Origin: Laetiporus sulphureus 93-53
Lineage: Eukaryota; Basidiomycota; Agaricomycetes; Polyporales; Laetiporaceae
Reading direction: 5' to 3'
Assembly (NCBI RefSeq): GCF_001632365.1
Contig: NW_024468512.1
Location: 436,551-500,550 of the forward strand
DNA length: 64,000 nt
Part shown: in pieces, positions 38,466 through 48,204 of the stretch
Position numbering within the stretch: position 1 is the first letter of the stretch
How the letters are laid out: every line of letters starts with the position of its first letter
The notes under the pieces: generated by a model
Seen by the model: the letters and a program-made list of their open reading frames with translations, nothing else
Told to the model about the DNA's origin: nothing
Database searches by the model: none
Program-made: the position numbers and the translations under genes

Positions 38466-40447
38466 TATCACACTAAATGATCGTGAGAAGAGGTTTTCGC
38501 AACCGAAGCTCGAGCTCTACGGTCTATATCACGCTTTGCGAGCACTCAAGGTCTATCTGATCGGCGTTCGCAATCTGATAGTCAAAGTCGATGCCAAGTA
38601 CATCAAGGGCATGTTGCAGAACCCAGACATCGCACCGAGTGCAAGCATCAACCGTTGGGTCATCGCGATCCTCATGTATCATTTCCAACTAGTCCACGTA
38701 CCAGGAGTCATGCATGGTCCAGACAGATTATCATGCCGACCGAGACAGCCAGGTGACCCTCCACCAGAGCCGATCGAGGACACCAACTTCGATGACTGGG
38801 TGAATCGCATGAACGGTTTTTTGCACCAAGTACTTCTCCGAGCGCAACTTCTGAGTAATCTGCCGTCGACCGAGGATAGTCGATTTTTCAGAACGGGGGA
38901 GGAGCCAGCCACGCAATCAGTTTTTGTGCTTCCGACTCAAAGTAACGAGGGATCGGAAACCATACGAGACACTCAGGACCTGAAGGCGGTCAGCTACAAG
39001 GACGTTCCACGATCTGCACGAGCCAGACGGAATGACCATCTCATCGCTCTAATCACTGACTGGCTAGAAATGTTGCAGCGATCGGAGAACTACTCGGACA
39101 AAGAATATGATCAGATGCTCAAGTATGTAGTCCGCTTCTTCAAATGCGACGGACGCCTCTGGAGAAAAGATGGACAAGGATCGCACAAGCTAGTCATACT
39201 ACCAGAAAACTGACTGAGAGTCCTCGCTGGAGCACATGATGAACTAGGACATCGAGGCATTTTTCTGACTCGATCGTTGATTCACGAACACTTTTGGTGG
39301 CCGGACGTCGTGGCCGACATCGCTTGGTTCGTCAAGACTTGCGTAATATGCCAAAAGTGACAGATTCGCCAAATCCTCATCCCACCAACAGTTGCGATTC
39401 CAGCACCGATAATTGCGAAGATATATATCGACATGATGCATATGCTGCCCTCAAACAGATTTAAGTACATTGTGCAGGGTCGCTGTTCGCTCACCCACTA
39501 TCCTGAGTTCTGAATGCTTCGAGCTGAGACGGCGAAGACCCTCGGCGATTGGATTTTCGAGGAATCTGTTGCTGGGGGCCCTATCAGAAATCGTCACTGA
39601 CAACGGTGCACCATTCGTAAAAGCAGCAGCCTATCTGGAAAAGAAATATCACGTCAAGCACATCTGGATAAGTGGTTACAACTCACATGCGAATGGGATC
39701 ATTGAGCGACCGCATTTCGACGTTCGGCAGGGTCTATTCAAGGCTGCCGATGGAGAGGAGCACAAATGGAGTCAAGTCGCACATTCCGTTTTCTGGTCAG
39801 AAAGAGTAACAGTCAGGAGACGAATGGGTTGCTCACCCTATTTCACAGTTACTGGCACCCATCCAGTCCTACCGCTTGATATTGTCGAAGCAACGTACCT
39901 GATTCCAGCCCCAGTCGGAATGATATCGACGATCGACCTAATCGCGAGCTGAGCCGAAGCGCTGCAGAAGCGTCGGGAACAAGTCGCAAGAATCCATAAC
40001 GCAGTCTACAAAGCCAGGAGGGAAGCAGCCAGGTGGTTCGAGCGAGTCCATAAGAATGTGATCAAGGATTTCGACTTCAAGCACGGAAACTTAGTATTGG
40101 TTCGGCATACGCAAATCGAGAAGGCACTCAATCAGAAAATGAGACCATGCTACATTGAGCCGTATATTGTGCTGTTCCACAATCGGGGAGGAGCCTACAT
40201 GCTCTGTGAGTTGGATGGAGCAGTATTGGACTGACCAATTGCTGCATTTAGGGTGGTACCATTCGCAGCAAGAAAGAAGATCGCGATCGCAGAAGAAATG
40301 TTAGATGCATCGGAAAACAGGTTGAAAGAGATGCATCAAGCGGACGACCAAGGGGAAGAGGAACCAGATGAGAAACCAGAAGATGAGGAGTCGGGAGATG
40401 AAGACGAAGGACAGCAAGACCAGTACGATGAAAACGAGTCAGAATAG
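38466..40447 (+). pseudogene. A1 RNase H, integrase and acidic tail, stop-interrupted
   Basis: RNase H residues 'KVDAKYIKGMLQNPD' and 'HVPGVMHGPDRLS' are followed by an integrase zinc region ('HDELGHRGIFL..HFWWPD..CVICQK'). The core Asp and Glu lie in 'VTDNGAPFVKAAAYL' and 'HANGIIERPHFDVRQGL'. The product ends in a Glu/Asp-rich tail ('PDEKPEDEESGDEDEGQQDQ') at 40447. Stops lie at about 39210, 39360, 39510 and 39950, and there are frame changes around 39510-39600. Confidence 0.78.
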
Positions 40448-40726
40448 ACAAGTATAGGAAGTCGAACTAATCATTCAACAGTACATAGGCAAGGACTCAG
40501 CTAGAGGATCAAGGAAGCGACCAAGACTATCATATTCTGCGACAACTTTCGTAATATTTCGGTCAGGCGAGTTCGCACAAGGTTTTCGACACACGGTTTA
40601 TTCAGGCAAGTAAACAAATACATTTGCTCTGCGCGCGCGGAGGGAGAGATCACGATCGTAATATGAACAAAATCGCGGACAGCCTGCTTTGCGTCACCCC
40701 AGCCCGAGTCCAGCGCACTGACGAAG

Positions 40727-42568
40727 TCACAATTTGCGAGCCCTCAGGGCACGATTCTCCACGAGAAGCTGCTGCGAAAGCTCAATCATTCGCTCGAGTT
40801 GCGTGCTAGCCACAGAAGGCTCAATGGCAGTTGCTGAAGTGTGAGACGGCTCCAATTTTGCAGTCGTGGTCTTGGAGGAGCCCTTGACGTGAGACTTGCT
40901 TTTCGATGAACGTGACTTGAAGACCTTAGTCGACGGGACGACGATGGTACCGGCGTGAAAATGCTGCATCATGATGTCATCAGGATTGGAATCGTCGATG
41001 CGAGGATGCTTGGAAGGATGGTCGAGACGAGCTAGAAAAACTGTAAGTAGGAAACTAGAAAGGCGGCGTGGACCGCACCACTCGGAGGTGGTGGGATAGC
41101 CAGGTTACGACATGAAGGACCGGCGGCTTCCTTCTCTTGCTTTACTACGACCTCGTCGAACGCATCATCGACCTCCGACTCAGTCTCAGGCGTGTCAGGC
41201 AGGGAGCTGACCAGAACTAGAGGATATCAGCTAGGGCGAAACACGGAAAAGAGTTAAGAGACTTACAAAGACGCAGCGCCGCAGCAAGCGCAACCTCGTA
41301 CTCATTAATGGGAGTGTCGAGAGGCAACTCCAGCTCGGTCACCTCACCTTCTCGCTTCCAGTGGTGTTGGTGTCGCGCATCTTCCGATCATATCTAACCT
41401 GGTGGCGAGAAGCCTTTGCCATCACCGAGGCCTCAGGGGATTTAGGCACTTCCCAGTCATTGTGACGGTAGATCTTTTTCAGCGAAAGCCAGCCGTCCGA
41501 ATCGTTAGCGTCTGCGGCCGTGTTGCGAATACACCATTTGCAGGCCTTGTGGTCGCGATGACATTTGCGACACTTCAGCCGGAACTCGCTTAGCATGCAC
41601 GTATGTGAGACTTTCTCAGAGGATAAACAGTAGAGACACTAGGAAGAAGGAGTTAGCAATGAACGATGAAAGAACAAAGCCTAAACTTACCAAGCAAGCG
41701 ATGAAAGGCCTCTGCCACAGCGGGAGGTACGTCGGCGGAAGGGAGCGATCGCAAAATGTATGGACCGGCATGCGCACGTACTGATCCTCGAACACGGTGG
41801 TCATGCTGGACGGCTTCGCATGTTTGTGGTCACGCCCCTTACCCTTCTTCGGGTGGGCCGGAGACAAGTTAGGAATGTTGCCACCCACGTACTGGACCTC
41901 GTCGCTGTTGCTGTTGTCCTCATCATTACTGGAAAGCTCAATGATACCGGAGCCCAGTGCGGAAGGGGGCTTAGCGACCACAGTAGCCAGCGGGATATCG
42001 ACCTCCATGGCCGCAGTATCGGAATCGGAAGGAGGGTCAATAGCGACAGGGTTTGCCGCACGAGCTTGAAACTCGAACTTCAGGATGGGAACACCCTCAG
42101 CAGTCACAGCAGCAACTGGTGCAGCTACTACAGAAGCAGATGTTGAAACAGCCGGGGGAAGCAAGTCGTCGAAACTGGTGGAAGCGGTCAGGGAACCAGA
42201 GGCCGCAACCTCCCCAGTATTGGAAGGCATGTGCACGGAGGCCTCAGTCACCGGAGGAGGGCTCGGTTCCTAGAGAAGATTGCGAGGCAGTGTTAGAAGA
42301 CGGCGGTGGGACCGAAGGTCAGCGCACGCACCTTGTCCACTGAGACGGCAGCAGCCCACTCAGGCGAAATTAACTCCCCGCACCATGAAAGCCACGATGG
42401 TTGTACAAAGATGTCGAGGTGCACTTGGGCCTTTTGATGAAACCGGGCGTAGCGCGTCTGTGATATGGAATCTGAGAATAAATGAAGTTCATGTTAGAGG
42501 AGAAAGCGGGTTAGCCAGCGATAAAGACCACAGAGCGCTTACTTACCAAGGCAGAAAGAAACTCACGT
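40727..42568 (-). pseudogene. Opposite-strand Cys-rich gene of A1 (gene C), truncated
   Basis: This minus-strand gene faces A1 pol. Recognisable exons are about 42460-42330 ('FVQPSWLSWCGELISPEW'), 42269-41691 (acidic, Ser-rich), 41638 downward (Cys-rich) and a last coiled exon ending at 40727 ('LSQQLLVENRALRARKL'). The Cys region reads 'CLYCLSS', then 'CRKCHRDHKACKWC', then 'GWLSLKKIYRHNDWEVP'. A frame shift near 41345 breaks it, and its 5' end is cut off by the A2 LTR. It is homologous to gene B of A2. Function is unknown; a nucleic-acid or zinc-binding role is a guess from the Cys pattern. Confidence 0.6.
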
Positions 42569-43480
42569 TGATGCGTCCGCGGAGCTCCTGGCCTCGTGCT
42601 ACTCCAACACTAATCTGGGGTCCGCTGTGTGAGGTGTATGCGGGGGACGACTTTGGCGAGGGTTTGCTGCGAGCCGGTTTAGTGACTTGAAGCTACTGGC
42701 AATAGGGATGGGTAATGGGTTGGTAATGGACTGGGGTAGTGTGCAGGTGCGGCCAACAATTGCAGGATCGGCAAATGACAGTGTGGGCAGCCAATATCGA
42801 GCCTTGGGAAAGGAACTAGGGTTGTGTGGGAAGGAAAGGCTGTATTTGAAAGGGGCTCCAAGCGTGGGATCGTCGGACTTGATCGCAAATGTGTTTTGAT
42901 CACAGCGAGGCAGAGCGGAGCTGATCGTATATGAGATGCTGATCGGAGGATGGTGGGGAAGCTCGGTTAAGTCCGATGTGCGAAGATCCTTGGGCCAACT
43001 ACTATATTTGGGATGAAACCCATGGTCTAAGGCTAGAAATGGCCCAGAGCTGATCGGAAATGCGATATTGTCGCAAGAAGGCGGGTCGGACCTGATCGTA
43101 TATGCATTTCTGATCGGAGGGCGTCAGAGCACCGGTGGCTAAGCCAATGGGAGTGAGGCCTCAGACAGGTTCTGAGGAGTCCTGGGAACGTAGGGCTGAA
43201 AGGGGTAACTGAGTGACGTAGCGTGGAAGTGTGATGGAATATCTTCGGTTGCTCGGTGGGCTGGGCCTGATGATGTAATAATGACAAAGTGCGCTGTGAT
43301 TGGTGCTGGGACTTAGCTGAAACTGCGAGAATGCACCTAGTGACTGTAGCTAAGGCAATAGAAAAGAGCTGCTGGCCGAGAGACGAAGTGCTGAGACGTA
43401 GGCTGTGGGCTAGGAGACTCGAGCTCCTCCCAATTTGATTGTTTTGGTATGTACATGTGGTAGGCTTATATACCGCCCTA
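42569..43480 (-). repeat. 3' LTR of A2 (left copy; right edge approximate)
   Basis: Bases 42569-43338 match 63221-64000 in the same orientation, with mostly transition differences. Both copies start TGATGCGTCC, that is, they end in CATCA on the element strand. On the minus strand a TATA-like TATATAAG lies near 43470, about 900 bp before the LTR end, so U3 extends further right than 43480. Confidence 0.8.
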
Positions 43481-44045
43481 GCAGGCCACCGCTGAGAGTT
43501 TGCCTGCTTGGGTGATTAAACTAGGTATGGTAAAAGAAAGACTGAAACGAGTAAGATATTAGCTGAAACTTGCAACATAATTGTGTTCCTGTTTGAGATA
43601 CCGGACCAGACCGTTAACATGTATCAAAACACGTTTCACCCATGCTGACTTGGCTGGGCAGTCTTCACGCATCTTTGCCATGATGGTGGTCCCTTGCCCC
43701 GGTCTTCTGGGTGCCTACTGCCTGATGCCGTTGCTACCACTAAGTCCACCGAGCCTTCTTGCGTTCAGAAGCGTCGGCGTAGCTTCAGGATGGCTGAGCC
43801 TTCCCACTACGCTTCATTTCTGCTGCCTCGTGGTGAATGACTCCCACGGTGGCAATAGCACAGACTGGCTCGTCGCCTTGCTGGCCTAACTTTGCCAAAA
43901 TCGGGGTCATTCTCGTGCTTCTGTGGGTTAGCTGCTCTCACCGCGCATCACCTCCTCCCCACTATCCTTGGACCATCCTCGGTCCTGCCAAGACTTAAAT
44001 TTTCATGGCTTGCCCTTGCTTCGCCAGTTCCTTCGCTTTTCCACC
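43481..44045. other. Probable A2 U3 and upstream region of gene A
   Basis: No coding feature is recognised. The stretch probably holds the U3 part of the A2 3' LTR and the promoter of the plus-strand gene A. Confidence 0.4.
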
Positions 44046-45528
44046 ATGTCGCTCGTCCCCCCTCCTCGCCTTCTTGGTCCGTTCGTATCCATCGCTGACA
44101 CATCTGCCCTCGGCGATGCTGTGCTGCGATGCATCCATCAACTTGACACATTAGCCGTCCGTCCTCCATGTGCTGAGGCCCCCTTTGCCGAGTGGGAGGC
44201 CTGGTGCCACGAGTTAGCTGGGTCCTACGTGCGCCGCTATGCCATTGCTTTCCTTCTGCCTTACTAATCTGAGTAACGGGTAGGCAATGCTGGGCAGTCT
44301 TCATACGCCTGCAATCCGAGATGTCTGGCTTTCTGTGCTGGATTGGGTAGGGGTGACTGCCAATCCTGCCTGGTCCACACTTTGGGGTGACTTCGTTCCG
44401 GCTGGCTTCCTATTCACCTCACTTGGTGTTCGCTCTACCGCTGGCACCATGCTGTTGCTTCCACAGGCTCGCTGGCACCATGCTGTTGCTTCCACAGGCT
44501 CGCTCGCGCTTTGAGGACATTATCAATGCAATCCTTGCTGGTACTCTTACCTGTGAGAAGGCGCAGATGCAGGTGGCTAGCCAGCTGCTGACCTTTACCA
44601 CAAACCACACTATTGTTGACCGTCGTGACCAATCATTCCTTGGCTTCACCCGTCCGCTCCTCGTTGGCTGGGACGTGGCCTTGTCTGTGTTAACTGCATC
44701 GCTTTTCATGCCTTTTCCTGTCGCTCTTCCCTCCCTAGCCGCCACTGCTCCGAGCATTCCTGCGGGGAAGACCTGTGTTGCCGACACCCCAATGCAAGAA
44801 GACTTTGACCTAATCGAGGTGTCGCGGGACCAGGTTGAGAGCGAGCGCGAGTTCAACGCTACTGTTGAGGGGGCGAAGTCTGCCAAGGAGGCGCGAGGCC
44901 TTAAACGTCCCTCAGAGGAGTCCACGCCTGGACCTTCCCCTCGTGCACGTGTGGAAGGGGCTCAAGCCTTCCTCGACTACCTCGATAACATAGGCGGAAC
45001 ATCCGTCCAGCAGTATTACGCACAGTTTGGCAAACCGTGGGGTATCGCTCATGTGAGTAGTTCGACTTTTGCCGTGCTGGTCTGCTGCTGACTCGCTCTA
45101 GTGCACGTCGTGCGAGGATGAGAGTTCCTGCATTGTGATGCCTCCTGGCAAGGCTTGTCTGTGCTGCTGTATGAGCAAGAAGGGGTGTTTGTTGAATACG
45201 GACGCGGGCGTGGGGCTTCCTGCAGTGCTTCACCAGTTTGGTACGTTATTATCGACGCGATGCTTGCACCGGCTGACTTTCTTTCACAGTTGACCTGCAC
45301 ACCGTGCTAACTGTGATCCAAGGTGGCTTCAACACATCCGCTATTCCTCCTGCCATTCTTGGAGAGATTGCAGATCGCAAACGCATCCAGCTTGCATGTG
45401 ACATGCAGCTGGCCTACGCCTGTTTCCTGGAGCTGGAGTCTTTGGTGATCAATACCAAGACCCTGGGTGGGCCCGTTGCAGCAGTGTCCTCTCCTGTCAC
45501 CTCTGGTAGCACCGAACCCATCCTTTAG
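44046..45528 (+). CDS. Opposite-strand Cys-rich gene A in A2, intact, 419 aa
   Basis: Exons 44046-44228, 44284-44427, 44498-45052, 45102-45240 and 45290-45528 join with matching phases to 419 codons plus stop and no internal stop. The gene faces A2 pol. The middle is Ala/Pro/Ser-rich with charged parts. A Cys cluster follows at the exon 4 start: 'CTSCEDESSC', 'CLCCMSKKGC'. The spacing resembles the Cys clusters of genes B and C. No known domain was recognised. Exon 3 begins after a 31-bp tandem duplication that copies the 3' splice site. The start codon is chosen as the first ATG of the open exon. It could be element cargo or an accessory protein. Confidence 0.6.
44439..44500 (+). repeat. 31-bp tandem duplication carrying a 3' splice site
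   Basis: Units 44439-44469 and 44470-44500 are identical and each contains TTCCACAG|GCT. The second copy is the acceptor used in the gene A model; use of the first would change the protein. Confidence 0.9.
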
Positions 45529-45844
45529 CTCTGCCATAGCCCTGCCATAGTGGGCGAGTCGGCCGTATGCCATAATGGCGTTTGTACTGGTAGCTAGTTG
45601 TCCTTTTGTCACCTGCTCATCTGTCATTGGCCTTGTACAAATATATCGCATTACTGCCGTGTCCCTTGCACGTAGAGGCCCGAATGTGCCTTGCCCAATT
45701 GGCTAGACCATGCTGTGGTCAACCCTTCCTGAATGACTCGTTCTTTGCGTGATCCTCTTGCCGTTTCGAACTCTGCTACTCAGCCTGCATAAATGGGCAT
45801 GGGTTGGCATGCTCGTCCTTCACCTCGTTCACCTTTCATCCATC

Positions 45845-48003
45845 ATGACCACCTCTTCTCCTCTGAGTCCTCCTCCGTCAATTGCTGTACTTTCTCCTGA
45901 TTCTCCTGGTGCATCCTTGGCTCCTATGTCTAGCGGGATTGCCGTGCCCGTCACTCATGACCCAGTGCCTGTGGTGGTGCTGGTCATCCCAACCGAGGTT
46001 TTTCTTCCTGAGCCTCCAACAGCTGCTCCGTCACCTGTTGCTCCTCGCGTCAGATTCCTCTATGACTGTTACTTCTGATCCTGCACTTGTGGCACCTTCG
46101 GAGACCATCGTGGCCCCCGAAGTTCCTCCCTTAGAGACTTTGGCCAGTGCCCTCTTTGACCGTATTCAAGACCTTCGCAGTAGCCATTCATCCGATGCTG
46201 CTGCTCATGATGCAGTGGGCCAGCAGTTGCTGGGTTCAATGGTATGCCCTTCCTTTCTGTCGCTTGCTATCCTGGCTCAGCGGAGCTGCCAGCGTGTACT
46301 GCACGAGATTCCCGAAGGCCGTCTTCGCCTAGAACCCTTCCAAAAGGTCATTTAGTTGATCGCAGACCGTGTCTCTACTCCGGGCTGGCTAAAGTGGGGC
46401 ATGGAGTTGTTGTCCGAGGGCCGCAAAGAGGCCCTGATGCAAGAGCTTGCAATGGTGCACCCGTCTGCATTTGGATTCTCGCTCATTTACTGATTCTCGT
46501 TAGGTCAATTCTGAGCCTGAGGAGGCTCTGCGAAGTGCCCAACACCAAGGACACCAGCTAGTTCGTCATTCACCAACGCCGTTCGAGGCGGATATCGTCG
46601 AGGAGATCGTCGACGGACCCCCTACTTCCCCAGAGTCTATTCCTGCGGATGACAAGATGGTTGACGCCGATGAGCCCCAGGTGGATGAGTTGGAGGGTGA
46701 GGATGAGGTAGATCCTCCGTCTCCGAAGCAGGTTAAACCTGGTACGTCCTTCGTTATCCCCCGCCCTTTGCTATGCCTGACTTGGGTGATTATCCAGCAC
46801 CTTCGACGGCCAAAACCCCTTCGTCTAAAACTCTTGTCGACACTCACCTTCGCAACATTACCGTGGACGCCATCGACTCTCAGGGCGTGATACATCTTAA
46901 GAACGGCGTGCTCATCTCCCAGAACCAGGTGCTGCAGAGCCGACCCTCCTATCGTGACCGCTCCTTGTCTCCTGACTTTTTCCCTCGGTGGCGCACACCG
47001 CAAAGCTGCTGCTTGGTACGCCATTATGCCTTTCTCTGACTGGCCTGACTGATTTGCCTTCTAGTGCCTTCACTTCTTCAGTGGTGCCATGTCGAAGAGC
47101 TGTTACATGACGGAGCTTGAACCCATCTGCCGCAAGTGCATGCGTTCCAAGTCGAAGTGCCATTTCTGGGCCTGAAAGGGCATTCCCAATCCGCAGGACT
47201 TGAAGGGTTGGCTGCCCCTTCGTGACTTCTATGAGCTTCGGGGCTGGCCCTCACCAGATGAGCCTTCTCCGGAGGAGCTGCATGAGAGTCATGCAGCGTT
47301 CAGGGACTACGATGAACAAATCCGTGCCCTCAACAAGCATGGCGTAGGCGTAAAAGGCGCTATGGAGGAGCAGAAGGCCTTCCGCGAGGGCCGACACGTA
47401 CCTCGTCGTATTGTTCCGATGCACGGCAAACCACCCATACTTGATGAGTTACCTGCCCATGGCCAGCTCTCCTTCCTTGTTGCTGATGTGGTCGTAGCCC
47501 TGACTGTCTCCTCCTCGACTGCTGGACCTTCCACGTCCACTAGCATTGCCTTTGCTCTTCCGGAGTTGGAGGAGGTTAAGCCCTCGACCACTAAGGCAGG
47601 TCGTGGCGTAAAGCGCTCGGGCTCTATGGAGGGTGAGCTCGATGCTCCTCCCACTCACCGTTCGCATCGTGCTCTATATTAACGCTCAGTCCAAAGCATC
47701 GTCGTCTGGTGTGTCCATTAAGAAGGAGGTCAAGGAGGAAGTCAAGGAAGAAGTCAAGTCTGAGCCAGTAGACGTCAAGCCCGCCTCGTCCTCTCGCTCC
47801 GCGCCTGCCAGACGTGCCACTGCTACACCCTCTGGTGAGGTTCCGTTCATCTCCGTCCCTCTGGCTCCGTACCCAACTCATGCTTCATCAGTTACATGAT
47901 CGGTGGCTGCTTCTGCCTCATCCAATCTTGTGGAATTTGCCAGTGTCATGGTCGACCAGGACACGCTGTCTGACGCCATTGCCGACCTGTTTCGTAAGAA
48001 GTG
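45845..48003 (+). pseudogene. Opposite-strand Cys-rich gene B in A2, decayed
   Basis: From 'MTTSSPLSPPPSIAVLSPD' the reading runs through a Pro/Val-rich start, a helical part ('ALFDRIQDLRSSHSSDAAAH'), 'STPGWLKWGMELLSEG', an acidic part, and the Cys region 'CLHFFSG..SCYM..CRKCMRSKSKCHFW' followed by 'GWLPLRDFYELRGWPSP'. Introns are recognisable (for example the GTATGC donor after 46241). It is broken by a frameshift near 46055, a TAG near 46353, a TGA near 47175 and a TGA near 47900. A Lys/Glu repeat (KKEVKEEVKEEVK) lies near the end. It is homologous to gene C of A1 and converges on A2 integrase. Confidence 0.6.
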
Positions 48004-48204
48004 AGAGTGATCGCATGCTGGAGTCCATCGCGCTGTGCCTCGTGGTTACTTGCATTAGCCTGCCATGTCATTGTACAATGTAGTCTGCTTGTTCTGAATA
48101 TAGTTGCTGCTCCACATTAGTGTGCCCGTAAATCCTTTAAGAAAAAGAGATGAGAGTGATCTGTAACAATATTCTCAGTGGCCGATATGCAAGAGCGCAG
48201 CCAA

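Larger units (their letters stand above)
32060..42568 (+). mobile_element. Ty3/gypsy element A1, decayed, plus strand
   Basis: This unit reads 5' LTR, primer site, gag, protease, RT, RNase H, integrase, acidic C-terminal tail, then an opposite-strand Cys-rich gene. The left edge is not resolved: the MITE-like element touches it and may even lie inside U3. The right edge is set by the start of the A2 LTR at 42569. More than ten in-frame stops interrupt gag-pol, mostly TGA where A2 or the family has CGA for Arg. A 979-bp LTR-like insertion splits RNase H. It is not autonomous. Confidence 0.8.
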
